Assembly (NCBI GenBank): GCA_026710045.1
Contig: JAPORU010000161.1
Span: 1-64,000 of the forward strand
Reading direction: 5' to 3'
DNA length: 64,000 bases
Source: Aestuariivita sp.
GTDB lineage: Bacteria > Pseudomonadota > Alphaproteobacteria > Rhodobacterales > Rhodobacteraceae
A program made the position numbers and the translations under genes. Position 1 is the stretch's first letter, and every line of letters begins with the position of its first letter. A model generated the notes under the pieces. It was not told where the DNA came from. It saw nothing but the letters and a program-made list of their open reading frames with translations, and did not search any database. This document shows, in pieces, positions 10,122-19,930 of this stretch.

Positions 10122-12539
10122 CTAATTGTGAAGGCCAAGATCATTGGCGATTTTCCAGACACGCCACTGGTCATGCGGCATATGGCTTTGCCTCAAGCCA
10201 AAGGCACGAAATGCGTCATGCACCGCATTCGAAAACGCCGGTACGCCTCCGACATTCGGACTTTCCCCGACACCTTTCGCGCCGATCGGATGATGTGGAC
10301 TCGGGGTCGTGGTATAATCGGTTGTATAATGCGGAGTCTCGCAAACGGTTGGCAGGAAAAAATCCATCAACGTACCGGTCTTTACATTCCCCATATCATC
10401 ATAGGCAATCTCCTGGCCCATGGCGATTGCAAGAGCTTCCGTCAATCCGCCGTGCACTTGCCCCTCGATAATCATTGGATTGATCCGAGTGCCGCAGTCG
10501 TCAAGAGCGTAAAACTGGCGAATATCATGTTCACCCGTATCCACATCAATTTCCATCACGCAAATGTAAGCCCCGAACGGATAGGTCATATTGGGCGGAT
10601 CATAATAGCTGACCGCTTCAAGACCCGGTTCAATTCCCGGAACTGCTTGATTGTAAGCCGCAAACGCGATTTCTTTCATTGTCTTGAAACGTTCCGGTGC
10701 GCCCTTCACAACAAAGCGGTCGACATCAAACTCAACATCATCATCGTGAACTTCCAGGAGATAGGCCGCAATCATCTGGGCCTTTGCCCGAATTTTGCGA
10801 CCGGCCAGAGCCGTTGCCGCCCCAGACACCGGCGTTGAACGTGAGCCATATGTCCCGAGTCCGTAGGGCGCGGTATCCGTATCTCCCTGCTCGACCGTAA
10901 TCGACTCGGCTGGCAATCCGATTTCACTCGCCAAGATCTGTGCAAAGGTTGTTGCATGGCCTTGGCCTTGCGAGATAGCTCCAATTCGCGCAAGTGCTGA
11001 TCCGGTAGGATGAATGCGAATCTCACAACTGTCAAACATACCCAGTCCAAGAATATCGCAATTCTTGACCGGTCCCGCGCCAACGATCTCCGTAAAGTGA
11101 GTCAATCCAATGCCCAACAATTTCCGTGTATGTCCAGCCTTGAAGGCTTCAATACGTTCCGCTTGTTCTCGGCGAAGTCCAGCATAATCAACAGCGGCGA
11201 GAGCCTTATCCCATGCCGCATGGTAATCGCCGCTATCATATTCCCAGCCCAATGCGGACTGATAGGGAAACTGGTCTTTCCTGATGAAGTTGATGCGGCG
11301 CAACTCGGCGGCATCCATATTCAGTTCAATGGCCAGAACTTCCATCATCCTTTCAACAAAATAGGCCGCTTCCGTTACCCGAAATGAACAACGGTAAGCC
11401 ACCCCGCCCGGTGCCTTATTGGTGTATACACCGTCAACAGCCAGGTAGGCTGTTGGAATATCATAAGACCCGGTACAGATACTCATAAACCCGGCAGGGA
11501 ACTTTGATGGATCCGCGCAGGCGTCAAATCCTCCATGGTCCGCCGTTGTGTGGCACCAAAGACCGGTAATCTTACCCTCTTTGGTTGCCGCTATCTTTCC
11601 TTGCATCCAATAATCACGTGCAAAGGCGGTCGCCATAAGGTTATCCATTCGATCTTCGATCCATTTGACAGGTTTTCCGGTCACAATAGACGCCACCACC
11701 GAGCATACATACCCTGGATACGCACCAACTTTATTACCGAAGCCACCACCGATATCGGGTGATACAATTCGAATATTATGTTCCTCAATCCCTGAAATCA
11801 AAGAAACAACGGTACGAATTGCATGGGGGGCCTGAAATGTACCCCATAGTGTCAATTTGCCATTAACCTTATCCATAGAGGCGACACAGCCACAGGTCTC
11901 CAACGGGCACGGATGCGTGCGATGGTAATAGACCATCTCTTCGGCAACAACGTCCGAGTGGCTCAATACTTGTTCCGTTGCATCCTTATCACCGGCTTCC
12001 CATGTAAAGATGTGATTGTGATGTTTGCGCGGACCATGCGCACCGTCTGCACCTTTCTCGAGGTCTTCACGCAACACGATGTCCGATTTCAGTGCCTCAA
12101 AGGGATCCGTCAAAACAGGAAGTTCCTCATATTCGACGTCAACCGCTTCCACACCATCGGCGGCCGCAAAGCGATCCGTCGCAACGACAAATGCGACTTC
12201 CTGGCCTTGGAACAGCACTTTGCCATCCGCGAGAACCATTTGTTTATCGCCGGCCAACGTCGGCATCCAATGCAAATTAAGAGGTTCGAGGTCCGTGGCT
12301 GTCAGGACCGCAAGAACACCCGGAACCTCCAACGCTTTCTCGGTACTGATATTGACAACCTTCGCATGTGCGTAAGGCGACCGCACAAAATCCCCGGATA
12401 GCATGCCATCCAGTTTGATGTCATCGACATAGTTCCCTTTACCTTGGGTAAAGCGTGCATCCTCAACCCGCTTGCGCGAACATCCAAGACCGTTGAGTTT
12501 TTCTGACCGTTCCGCCCGATCCGGTGACATATCATTCAT
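10122..12539 (-). CDS. coxL: Form I aerobic CO dehydrogenase, large (Mo/Cu) subunit
   Basis: CoxL is the catalytic subunit of the Mo-Cu CO dehydrogenase that oxidises CO to CO2 and passes electrons through CoxS and CoxM to the respiratory chain. The 805-residue protein contains AYRCSFR (381-387). In it C384 corresponds to the cysteine that holds copper in characterised enzymes. This motif separates true form I CoxL from form II relatives, which have AYRGAGR. The essential glutamate is E759 in GVGESP, and the molybdopterin loop GGGFGNK is at 264-270. Length is normal. The start overlaps the end of coxS by 4 bases (ATGA). Nothing looks damaged. Confidence 0.97.
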   Translation of the reverse strand: MNDMSPDRAERSEKLNGLGCSRKRVEDARFTQGKGNYVDDIKLDGMLSGDFVRSPYAHAKVVNISTEKALEVPGVLAVLTATDLEPLNLHWMPTLAGDKQMVLADGKVLFQGQEVAFVVATDRFAAADGVEAVDVEYEELPVLTDPFEALKSDIVLREDLEKGADGAHGPRKHHNHIFTWEAGDKDATEQVLSHSDVVAEEMVYYHRTHPCPLETCGCVASMDKVNGKLTLWGTFQAPHAIRTVVSLISGIEEHNIRIVSPDIGGGFGNKVGAYPGYVCSVVASIVTGKPVKWIEDRMDNLMATAFARDYWMQGKIAATKEGKITGLWCHTTADHGGFDACADPSKFPAGFMSICTGSYDIPTAYLAVDGVYTNKAPGGVAYRCSFRVTEAAYFVERMMEVLAIELNMDAAELRRINFIRKDQFPYQSALGWEYDSGDYHAAWDKALAAVDYAGLRREQAERIEAFKAGHTRKLLGIGLTHFTEIVGAGPVKNCDILGLGMFDSCEIRIHPTGSALARIGAISQGQGHATTFAQILASEIGLPAESITVEQGDTDTAPYGLGTYGSRSTPVSGAATALAGRKIRAKAQMIAAYLLEVHDDDVEFDVDRFVVKGAPERFKTMKEIAFAAYNQAVPGIEPGLEAVSYYDPPNMTYPFGAYICVMEIDVDTGEHDIRQFYALDDCGTRINPMIIEGQVHGGLTEALAIAMGQEIAYDDMGNVKTGTLMDFFLPTVCETPHYTTDYTTTPSPHHPIGAKGVGESPNVGGVPAFSNAVHDAFRAFGLRQSHMPHDQWRVWKIANDLGLHN

Positions 12540-13030
12540 TCTGCAGCCTCCCTAGTCTCATTCATGGTCCGAGCAGCGGCCTTGATTGACTTGACGATAT
12601 TTTGGTACCCCGTACATCGGCACAAGTTACCGGCCATACCAAACCGAATATCCTCATCCGTCGGATCTGGATTTTCTTCCAACAGACGCGCGGCGCGTGT
12701 AATCATTCCGGGAGTACAATATCCGCACTGCAACCCATGATGCTCACGAAAAGCCTCTTGCAGAGGATGCAGAACATCCGGATCACCGAGTCCTTCAATC
12801 GTCGTGATCTCAGCACCATCGGCTTGAGCGATAAAAACAGTACACGCTTTAACGGATTTACGGTTCATCGTCACAGTACAGGCACCGCAATGGGACGTCT
12901 CACACCCGATATGCGGCCCTGTCAAATTGAGATGTTCGCGCAAGGTATATATTAACAGTTCACGGGGCTCAGCGGTGATGGTCTCTTCCTGACCATTAAC
13001 CTTAATTCTATACTGCTGTTGTTTGGACAT
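12536..13030 (-). CDS. coxS: CO dehydrogenase small [2Fe-2S] subunit
   Basis: CoxS carries two [2Fe-2S] clusters between the Mo-Cu site and the FAD. All eight ligands are present: C43, C48, C51 and C63 for the plant-type cluster, and C102, C105, C137 and C139 for the alpha-helical cluster (CGYCTPGM and CRCTGY). The 164-residue length is typical. It lies between coxM (13 bases upstream) and coxL (4-base overlap). Confidence 0.96.
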   Translation of the reverse strand: MSKQQQYRIKVNGQEETITAEPRELLIYTLREHLNLTGPHIGCETSHCGACTVTMNRKSVKACTVFIAQADGAEITTIEGLGDPDVLHPLQEAFREHHGLQCGYCTPGMITRAARLLEENPDPTDEDIRFGMAGNLCRCTGYQNIVKSIKAAARTMNETREAAE

Positions 13031-13043
13031 TGTCGTATCTCCT

Positions 13044-13895
13044 TCAGGCCCGAGCCCAGGCCGATGAAATCGCGCGCGTCAGGATCACACCCGCAACATG
13101 ACGTTTAAACGCAACGGGACCCCGATTATCTTCCGCTGGGTCAATATCGCCGAGCATACCGGAGACCGCCGATTTTACAGCGCCTTCGTCGACACCTGTA
13201 TCCAGCAAAGCCGATGCAGCCGCTTCCGACCAAACCGGTATATCGCTTAAATTTGTCATTGCAATCGACGCGGCCGTACATCGATCGCCTTGTCGTTCAA
13301 TCTGTACCGCGGCGGCGGCAGTCGCATAGTCACCAATTTTGCGCTTTTGCTTTACGTAGGCACAACCCCCTTTCGGTGCGCAAAACGATACAGAAGTTAA
13401 AATCTCCGTATCCTTACGGGCTGTGCTAAACGCCGCCTTATAAAACTCCCGAGCTGGAATCGTCCGCTTACCATCCGAGCTCACAACAGAATAGACGGCG
13501 TCCAGACACTGCATTAATCCGGGCAGGTCATTTCCCGGATCACCATTGGCAACATTTCCTCCGATTGTCCCCATATAACGCACTTGAGGATCCGCAATTT
13601 GCAAGGCCGCTTCCCGCAGAATGGGCGCAACATCCGCCAAATCGTCGTCGTTGATCATTTCATACTGCGTGGTCATCGCCCCGATCTTGATCGTATCTCC
13701 GACTTCAATACCGCTCAATTCATCAAGATCCTGAAGATCGACAAGATGCGGCACATCCGCCATACGGAGCTTCATCATCGGGATCAGACTATGCCCACCG
13801 GCGATGACACGTGCTTCATCACCGAATTGATCAAGAAGCGAAACCGCCGATGAAATATCACGCGGACGATAATATTCAAACGCTGCCGGGATCAT
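13044..13895 (-). CDS. coxM: CO dehydrogenase medium FAD subunit
   Basis: CoxM binds FAD and hands electrons to the quinone pool. The FAD-binding motifs [10 protein letters not shown] and [11 protein letters not shown] are intact. The chosen start is the ATG at 13895, giving [10 protein letters not shown] and 283 residues. It is preceded at a good distance by GGAGG, while the earlier in-frame ATG (13928) has no ribosome-binding site and adds an unconserved leader. It is the first gene of the coxM-S-L-D-E-xdhC unit. The 876-base gap upstream must hold the cox promoter. No coxG, coxB, coxC, coxH or coxK is visible in the window. Confidence 0.95.
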   Translation of the reverse strand: MIPAAFEYYRPRDISSAVSLLDQFGDEARVIAGGHSLIPMMKLRMADVPHLVDLQDLDELSGIEVGDTIKIGAMTTQYEMINDDDLADVAPILREAALQIADPQVRYMGTIGGNVANGDPGNDLPGLMQCLDAVYSVVSSDGKRTIPAREFYKAAFSTARKDTEILTSVSFCAPKGGCAYVKQKRKIGDYATAAAAVQIERQGDRCTAASIAMTNLSDIPVWSEAAASALLDTGVDEGAVKSAVSGMLGDIDPAEDNRGPVAFKRHVAGVILTRAISSAWARA

Positions 13896-14771
13896 CACGA
13901 AACCTCCTCCAGTTGTGTGATCTTGCAAAATCGGACGTACCGGTTTGACCTAACATCACCAAACCAAATTCAAGCCACATAAAATTGGACTGAATGCGTC
14001 CTCCCTATGAATACACTATTCTCTAACTGATAATGAAATACAAGTATCAATTCAGGATAGTCATTTACACCAAGTGTCCATCGACACGAACTGATTTCGG
14101 TCGGATTTTACAGTTGGAACAGGTCGCAATCACCAAAACATTCTCTGAGTTCCGGCGCCGAATCTAACACCCGCATTGGTATCATCTCAGCGGCCCAGTG
14201 GAGCCGTGCCCGTTTCGATGAATCAGGGCGATCCATTTTCACCCGATCCGTCACACCGCACGAACCAGACACCGCACGACCACATCGCAGTAATACCCCA
14301 ACTCCATAATTTCTCGGTAGACCCCAACCCACAGGGACCCGCTTCCGAGAAGAAGTCAACGTCGCACCGTTAGGCACGAACCACACGATCAACCGCTCAG
14401 GAGCTCATCGACGATTGGCGAGGATGCCGCATCACGCGGAGTCAGTCCGACCGGGTGCGACGACGGCCACAGCAATCATGCCCTTGCGGCAATCAAAGTC
14501 CACAGAAGCTTTATAAGGTGACATGACTATCCTCACTGTGCTCCATTTTCCGTCCTGCTCAGAGCGGATCATCAGCCCGAGCATGATCAACGGGCGGATG
14601 ACATCAATCCATGATGTCCAAAATCAACCTTGAATGATATTGTCGGCCTCAGATTCAACGTGATTGCAACCCGGTTCCGGCTCAATTGACAAAAACACAA
14701 AAAATAATTTAGACAACTTGAGTAAGATGGGTTTCAAGAGATTTCCTTGAACCCGAACTTGGGAGGATATC
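13896..14771. other. Divergent intergenic region between cox and TRAP operons
   Basis: These 876 bases separate the coxM start (minus) from the TRAP binding-protein start (plus). No open frame looks like a protein I know; the longest (14108-14392 minus, 94 codons) has no family resemblance. The region must hold promoters for both operons. A TTGACA at 14686-14691 is followed by a very A-rich stretch, but the -10 element is unclear. The hairpin just before the TRAP start is listed separately. The middle part could be the remains of a lost regulator, but I see no recognisable fragment. Confidence 0.5.
14729..14754 (+). promoter_or_regulatory. Leader hairpin in front of the TRAP operon
   Basis: GGGTTTCAAG (14729-14738) pairs with CTTGAACCC (14746-14754) with one bulged T and a short loop. 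It ends 7 bases before the strong ribosome-binding site GGGAGGA of the binding-protein gene. No U-run follows, so it is not a terminator. An mRNA-stabilising or regulatory 5' structure, or a protein operator, is possible. Confidence 0.4.
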
Positions 14772-15830
14772 ATGACCTACAAAAAAATCATTGCAGCGGC
14801 ATTCCTGGCGTTTATCATGCCACATTCGGCAGTCACCGAAAGCTTTAACGCAACCGTGGTTGCAGGACATCCAGGTGTGTTCCGTTGGGTAAAGATGATC
14901 GACGAAGCCTTTGTCCCCAGCGTAAATTCCACTCTTGCAGGCAGCCAACATTCTTTCACATTCAGTGGCCAGTATGGCGGTGCAATCGCGAAAGTTGGTG
15001 ACGAATTGGAAACAGTCGAAGCCGGATTGGCGGAGATCGGAATTTGTCAAAGCCTCTTCGATCCAGCCAAACTTGCGGTTCAGAACGTCACCTACTATAC
15101 ACCATTCGTTAGTGATGATCCGCGTACAGTCTCGGAATTGATGGACAAACTTCATCGTGCCGACCCACGAATGACGAAGGCATACGACGAAAACGGTGTC
15201 ATCTATCTCGGGGCACCCGTCGGGATCGACGACTATCTGTTGATGACCAAGTTCCCGGTCGAGAACCTTTCTGACCTGAATGGCAAAAAAATTGCCGCTC
15301 CCGGACCGGCAATCAACTGGTTATCCGGGACAGGGGCCGTCGGCGTCTCCGGCAATTTGACCACCTATTACAATGAATTGAAGACCGGAGTTTATGACGG
15401 CGTGATCGTCTTTGCTTCAGCCGCTCTGCCCGGAAAGCTCTACGAAGTTGCACCGTATGTGACGCAGGTCGGCCTTGGCGCGCAATATGCGGGCGCCTTG
15501 TGCGCAAATGTCGACTGGTACAATAATCTACCGGAACAGGCACGATCGGCCTTGCATACCGGAGCCGATGCGGCACGCGACTGGTATCTATCGGCACTCG
15601 AAGACGCTGTTGAAACCTCATTCAACGTAATGGGTGAAAACGGTGCCACGATTACCGTTGCCAGCGAAGGAATGCGGGTCGCATGGGCCACTGGCATGGA
15701 CAATGCGGCTAAAACTTGGGCGGAAGGATTGGATGCCAAGGGATTACCGGGGTCGGAGGTCCTGTCACTCTATATGAATGCCATGCGTAACGCCGGTGCC
15801 GTCCCGCTTCGAGACTGGGATCGCGAGTAA
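14772..15830 (+). CDS. dctP: TRAP transporter substrate-binding protein (DctP family)
   Basis: This is the periplasmic binding protein of a tripartite ATP-independent periplasmic transporter, which captures a carboxylate for sodium-driven uptake. The 352 residues start with a clear signal peptide (MTYKKIIAAAFLAF, cleavage around residue 20-23). The DctP/TAXI-like fold follows with the family stretch GKKIAAPGPAINWL, although the canonical Arg-containing segment is weakly conserved. The start has a strong SD (GGGAGGATATC). The ligand cannot be read from sequence. The downstream cyclase and BKACE genes suggest an organic acid, amide or lactone-derived substrate. It is the first gene of a six-gene operon. 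Confidence 0.9.
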   Translation: MTYKKIIAAAFLAFIMPHSAVTESFNATVVAGHPGVFRWVKMIDEAFVPSVNSTLAGSQHSFTFSGQYGGAIAKVGDELETVEAGLAEIGICQSLFDPAKLAVQNVTYYTPFVSDDPRTVSELMDKLHRADPRMTKAYDENGVIYLGAPVGIDDYLLMTKFPVENLSDLNGKKIAAPGPAINWLSGTGAVGVSGNLTTYYNELKTGVYDGVIVFASAALPGKLYEVAPYVTQVGLGAQYAGALCANVDWYNNLPEQARSALHTGADAARDWYLSALEDAVETSFNVMGENGATITVASEGMRVAWATGMDNAAKTWAEGLDAKGLPGSEVLSLYMNAMRNAGAVPLRDWDRE

Positions 15831-16365
15831 TAACTGCATCTTTAGACGCACAACGGAAACATTCAGCCACATCTTGCGAGTACTTGACACGATAACCGCT
15901 CTGGCGAACGTCGTTGGATCACTCTTGATCCTCGCCCTTGTCGCACTCATTGCGGTCGACGTCACCGGGCGAAATCTCCTCAATGCACCAATATCAGGTG
16001 TTCCAGAGATCGTGTCACTTTCAATTGTAGCAATCGTCTTTTTACAAGCTCCTCAGGCCCTGGCTGCCGGTCGCTTTACACGCAGCGAAGGCCTACTTGA
16101 TTTCATGCGACGACGCATTCCTCGTTTAACACGCTGGCTCGAAACAGCTTTTGATCTCTTTGGAGTGGGTGTTATGGCGGCCATTCTGTATGCGCATTGG
16201 CCCATTCTAGTCCGATCCTGGACTCGTGGCGATTTTGTGGGAGCTGTAGGAGACTTCACAGCACCAACCTGGCCCGTCAAAACAATGCTGGCAATCGGCG
16301 CTACGTTGCTCGCTCTTCAATTCGTCGCTCGGATATTCCAAAGATTGACCCATGATACCGCTTGA
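15778..16365 (+). CDS. dctQ: TRAP transporter small membrane subunit (DctQ family)
   Basis: This is the small four-helix subunit of the TRAP transporter, predicted to support the large permease. Hydrophobic segments lie at about residues 40-62, 75-92, 118-140 and 160-182 of the longest frame. That frame is 195 residues and starts 53 bases inside dctP without an evident ribosome-binding site. A TTG at 15874 would give a more usual length of about 163 residues starting just before the first helix. The true start is therefore uncertain. It overlaps dctM by 14 bases. Confidence 0.85.
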   Translation: MPCVTPVPSRFETGIASNNCIFRRTTETFSHILRVLDTITALANVVGSLLILALVALIAVDVTGRNLLNAPISGVPEIVSLSIVAIVFLQAPQALAAGRFTRSEGLLDFMRRRIPRLTRWLETAFDLFGVGVMAAILYAHWPILVRSWTRGDFVGAVGDFTAPTWPVKTMLAIGATLLALQFVARIFQRLTHDTA

Positions 16366-17662
16366 AATTGGAATGCTGGCGCTTGCAGCCATGGGACTCC
16401 TGGTTCTTTTCGGACTCTACGTACCGATCGCTCTCATTACATGTTCCTTTATCGGTGTCTGGGCAATCAAAGGCTCTCCGATATTAGCCTCAAAAATGCT
16501 CGGTTTAGCAGCAAACGATGCAATTTCATCCTACTTCTTTGGCGTTGTACCCCTATTTGTAATGATGGGATTCGTTGTCAGCGAAAGCGGTATGGGACAA
16601 GACGCCTTCGACGTCGCAAACGCGCTGTTCCGCCGGATCAAGGGTGGCCTGGGCCTCGGTACAATTGCCGCCAACACCATCTTTGCCGCCGTCACCGGAA
16701 TTTCTATTGCGTCAGCCGCAGTCTTCACAAAGATTGCTGTACCCGCGCTGCGACACCATGGCTACACGACACGGTTTTCAGTGGGCGTTGTCGCCGGATC
16801 ATCCGTCTTGGGAATGCTGATCCCACCATCGTTATTACTTATCCTCTATGGATTGCTAACCGAACAAAGCATTGGAGACCTTTTTGTTGCCGGTATCGGC
16901 CCCGGTTTGTTGTTAGCGGTCATCTTTGGCGCAGGCACACTCTTGATGGCCTATTTCGCACCACATGCAGTCGGCCACAACCTGGGTCAAGGCACATCAC
17001 ATTTGACAGGCTACGAATTGGTCCGCAAGGGGTCTCCGATCACCCTACTCATTGTACTGGTTCTCGGGGGCATCTATGCCGGAGTCTTCACTCCAGTTGA
17101 AGCCGGCGCCGTTGGCACTGTTTTAGCGCTCGTCATCGGTTGCCTGAAGCGAACGCTGACGCTTCGGGATTTTTGGCGTATACTTGTCGATACGGGATTA
17201 GTGACCGCATCGGTCTGCTTTCTGATCATCGCCGCTCAAATGTATTCCCGTATGTTGGCGTTCTCGGGTCTACCGGAGAGTTTTGGCCAATGGATCACAA
17301 GTGTCGATCTCAGTTTAGTCGGACTGATATGCTTGTATATTCTTATCGTCGTGTTGTGCGGGATGATCTTAGATTCTTCGTCCATCATGCTCATCCTCGT
17401 ACCTCTGATGCTACCCGTTATTCAACCAATGGGTATTGATCTTGTATGGTTTGGCATCATCACAGTCATTGCCGTTGAAATCGGTCTTCTCACACCACCC
17501 TTTGGTCTGTCGGTTTATGTCATCAAATCGACGCTGGATGATACTTCGATCAAACTTGCGGATATATTTATCGGAGCAGCCCCTTTTGCAGCGATGATGC
17601 TTCTATGCCTCGTGACCGTTATTGTCTTTCCATCAATCGCAACCGGCTTCTTGAACCGATAG
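16352..17662 (+). CDS. dctM: TRAP transporter large permease subunit (DctM family)
   Basis: This is the 436-residue, about 12-helix permease of the TRAP system that carries the solute through the inner membrane. The sequence matches DctM across its length. Visible family elements are GVVPLFVMMGFVVSESGM near the first re-entrant region, AVTGISIASAAVF, the PPSLLLILYG loop and the C-terminal LTPPFGLSVYV motif. The start overlaps dctQ by 14 bases, and the next gene follows after 8 bases, so one transcript is expected. Confidence 0.95.
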   Translation: MIPLEIGMLALAAMGLLVLFGLYVPIALITCSFIGVWAIKGSPILASKMLGLAANDAISSYFFGVVPLFVMMGFVVSESGMGQDAFDVANALFRRIKGGLGLGTIAANTIFAAVTGISIASAAVFTKIAVPALRHHGYTTRFSVGVVAGSSVLGMLIPPSLLLILYGLLTEQSIGDLFVAGIGPGLLLAVIFGAGTLLMAYFAPHAVGHNLGQGTSHLTGYELVRKGSPITLLIVLVLGGIYAGVFTPVEAGAVGTVLALVIGCLKRTLTLRDFWRILVDTGLVTASVCFLIIAAQMYSRMLAFSGLPESFGQWITSVDLSLVGLICLYILIVVLCGMILDSSSIMLILVPLMLPVIQPMGIDLVWFGIITVIAVEIGLLTPPFGLSVYVIKSTLDDTSIKLADIFIGAAPFAAMMLLCLVTVIVFPSIATGFLNR

Positions 17663-17670
17663 GAGATTAA

Positions 17671-18447
17671 ATGCCCAGACGTTTCATTGACCTATCCATC
17701 GATCTTGATGCCGATATCCAGACCGATCCACCGATCATGCTGCCCGAGATCGAATATTTCTCTCACGATCAAACAACCGAGCAAATCATATCATTCTTTC
17801 CCGGCCTCACCCGCGACGACCTGCCAAACGGTGAAGGTTGGGCGCTTGAAAAACTCAGTATCTATACACACAACGGAACGCATTTGGATGCACCATACCA
17901 CCACCATTCAACTATGAGCGGTGGTCAACGCGCGATTACGATTGACGAAGTCCCATTAGAATGGTGTTTCCAACCAGGGGTTAAACTCGATTTCCGACAC
18001 GTTGAGGACGGATATATCGTGACGCCCACCGACATCGACGTCGAACTGGATCGAATCGGCCACCAACTCTCCCCTCTTGAAATCGTTTTGATCAATACCT
18101 CGGCGGCGGACCATTACGGCACATCAATCTATCTTCAAAAAGGCTGTGGTTTAGGAAAGGACGCAACGCTGCACCTTCTCGAACAAGGTATTCGCGTCAC
18201 TGGCACCGACGCCTGGAGTTGGGATGCACCGTTCTCGATCACCGCCGATCGTTACGCGAAGACCGGCGATGCCTCTCTGATCTGGGAGGGACACCGTGCG
18301 AGCATGGAGATCGGTTACTGTCACATAGAAAAGCTCACTAATCTTGACCAATTGCCCGACACAGGTTTCATGATATCCTGTTTTCCGTTCAAAATTAAGC
18401 GCGCATCCGCTGGATTTATCCGTGCCGTAGCTATTATTGAGGATTGA
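17671..18447 (+). CDS. Cyclase-family metal-dependent hydrolase (kynurenine formamidase-like)
   Basis: This 258-residue protein belongs to the putative cyclase family (PF04199), which includes bacterial kynurenine formamidase and isatin hydrolase. The metal motif is complete: H67-x-G-T-H71-x-D73-A-P-x-H77. These enzymes hydrolyse N-formyl amides, cyclic amides or lactones with a divalent metal. No other kynurenine-pathway gene is near, so assignment as KynB is not justified. The gene is 8 bases after dctM and 3 bases before the BKACE gene. It probably performs an early ring-opening or deacylation step on the imported compound. Confidence 0.85.
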   Translation: MPRRFIDLSIDLDADIQTDPPIMLPEIEYFSHDQTTEQIISFFPGLTRDDLPNGEGWALEKLSIYTHNGTHLDAPYHHHSTMSGGQRAITIDEVPLEWCFQPGVKLDFRHVEDGYIVTPTDIDVELDRIGHQLSPLEIVLINTSAADHYGTSIYLQKGCGLGKDATLHLLEQGIRVTGTDAWSWDAPFSITADRYAKTGDASLIWEGHRASMEIGYCHIEKLTNLDQLPDTGFMISCFPFKIKRASAGFIRAVAIIED

Positions 18448-18450
18448 CCC

Positions 18451-19380
18451 TTGACCAAAACCATCATTAGCTGTGCCATCACCGGAGCGGTACATACGCC
18501 CACAATGTCCGATTATCTGCCCGTACATCCCGACGCCATTGCCGAGCAGGCCATCGCGGCCGCAGATGCCGGAGCCGCCATCCTTCACCTTCACGCACGC
18601 AACCCGGCAAACGGGGCACCATCCGTTAATCCCGATCATTTCGAATTATTTTTACCGTGGATAAAGCAGGCAACCAATGCCGTCATCAATATCTCAACCG
18701 GCGGCAATCCCGTGATGACAGTTGCTGAACGCCTGCCAGCTGCACTGGCCTTTCGGCCCGAAATGTGCAGTCTCAATATGGGATCCATGAATTTTGCGCT
18801 GCATCCGCTCGCCGGCCGTTATGACACGTGGAAAGAAGATTGGGAAGAAGACTACTTGCGCAGCTCAGAAGACAATATCTTCCGCAATACATTCGCCGAC
18901 ATCCGCATGATTGCGACCCAGCTGGGCAACGACGAATATCAAGTAAAATTCGAACATGAATGCTATGACGTCGGTCACCTCTACAACCTCAAGTTCTGCC
19001 TTGATCAAGGGCTGTTCCAAACCCCCATCTTCATCCAATTTGTAATGGGTATTCTTGGTGGAATTTCTGCAGAACTTGAAAACCTGTTGTTCATGAAGCA
19101 GACGGCCGACAAATTATTTGACAACGACTATCAATGGTCGGTTATTGGTGCCGGAGCTCAGCAAATGCGCATGGCCGCAGTAGCCGCTCAAATTGGCGGG
19201 AACGTCCGGGTAGGGCTCGAAGACTCATTATATATCGCTCACCGACAAATGGCCACATCCAACGCCCAACAAGTAGCAAAAATACGCCGAATTTTGGAAG
19301 AACAGGGCCATACGATTGCAACCCCGGACGAAGCACGGACAATCCTGGGCCTGAAGGGTGCAGAAAAAGTGGCTTTCTGA
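18451..19380 (+). CDS. BKACE family beta-keto acid cleavage enzyme (DUF849)
   Basis: This 309-residue TIM-barrel enzyme of the BKACE family condenses a beta-keto acid with acetyl-CoA. The products are acetoacetate and a shortened CoA ester (known examples: 3-keto-5-aminohexanoate, 3-ketoglutarate, dehydrocarnitine). The N-terminal segment IISCAITGAVHTP and the metal-binding H46-x-H48 (HLHAR) are as in the family. The KFEHECYDVGH strand carries further conserved residues. The start is TTG, 3 bases after the cyclase stop. The subtype, and so the substrate, cannot be assigned by eye. With the cyclase and TRAP genes it suggests degradation of an uncharacterised carboxylate. Confidence 0.92.
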   Translation: MTKTIISCAITGAVHTPTMSDYLPVHPDAIAEQAIAAADAGAAILHLHARNPANGAPSVNPDHFELFLPWIKQATNAVINISTGGNPVMTVAERLPAALAFRPEMCSLNMGSMNFALHPLAGRYDTWKEDWEEDYLRSSEDNIFRNTFADIRMIATQLGNDEYQVKFEHECYDVGHLYNLKFCLDQGLFQTPIFIQFVMGILGGISAELENLLFMKQTADKLFDNDYQWSVIGAGAQQMRMAAVAAQIGGNVRVGLEDSLYIAHRQMATSNAQQVAKIRRILEEQGHTIATPDEARTILGLKGAEKVAF

Positions 19381-19877
19381 TGACAATCAACCAACCCGCA
19401 GAACCAATGACCGTGACATTCACCTGTTCTGGACAGGCAACGGGCAAGATGCGAAATGAACTCGACATCAAGATGATTAAACCAATAAACGAGCATTTCA
19501 CACTGGCTACGGATGAAGGTTCTTTCCACGGGGGAGACGCCACAGCGCCGCCGCCCTTGGCATTGTTCATCGGAGGTTTGACCGGCTGCATAATGACCCA
19601 GATCCGAGCCTTTGCAAAACGCATGGACATAACAATCGAAAACCTGCATGTCGAAACGACAATTCAATGGGGTTGGACGCCAAAGGACCGCATTTATGAA
19701 ACCCATCCAAAGTCACTGGACATCGACATCTCTATCGAGAGCCCATCGGCACTGGAGGATCAGATCACGCTCGTCAATGCTGCGAAGAAAGGATGTTTTG
19801 TTGAACAGACCCTGGCTCAACGCAACCAAATCAACCATCGGATCAAGACTCCGGAAGGATTTCTGGTGATCTCTTGA
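19380..19877 (+). CDS. OsmC-family protein
   Basis: This 165-residue protein has the OsmC/Ohr fold. The two family cysteines are present as C70 (GGLTGCIM) and C139 (KKGCFVEQ). Ohr/OsmC proteins reduce organic hydroperoxides, and others of the family act as thiol-dependent hydrolases. The start ATG overlaps the BKACE stop (TGATG), so translation is coupled. An in-frame upstream extension to 19134 only exists because the frame stays open inside the BKACE gene. Its role in the operon is unknown; detoxification of a pathway intermediate or handling a thioester are guesses. It is the last gene of the operon. Confidence 0.85.
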   Translation: MTINQPAEPMTVTFTCSGQATGKMRNELDIKMIKPINEHFTLATDEGSFHGGDATAPPPLALFIGGLTGCIMTQIRAFAKRMDITIENLHVETTIQWGWTPKDRIYETHPKSLDIDISIESPSALEDQITLVNAAKKGCFVEQTLAQRNQINHRIKTPEGFLVIS

Positions 19878-19930
19878 TATCTTTGGCCTGTAATATCGGA
19901 CTCTGCGTCGATCACGACCAACATCGGAAC

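Noticed and set aside
10080..10838. 252-codon open frame opposite coxL
   Set aside because: It is antisense to the well-conserved 3' part of coxL and shows no family features.
10122..12539. CoxL as a form II (xanthine dehydrogenase-like) protein
   Set aside because: The active-site motif is AYRCSFR, not AYRGAGR, and the coxD and coxE maturation genes are present.
17671..18447. Naming the cyclase kynB
   Set aside because: No kynurenine pathway genes are near, and the cyclase family covers many substrates.
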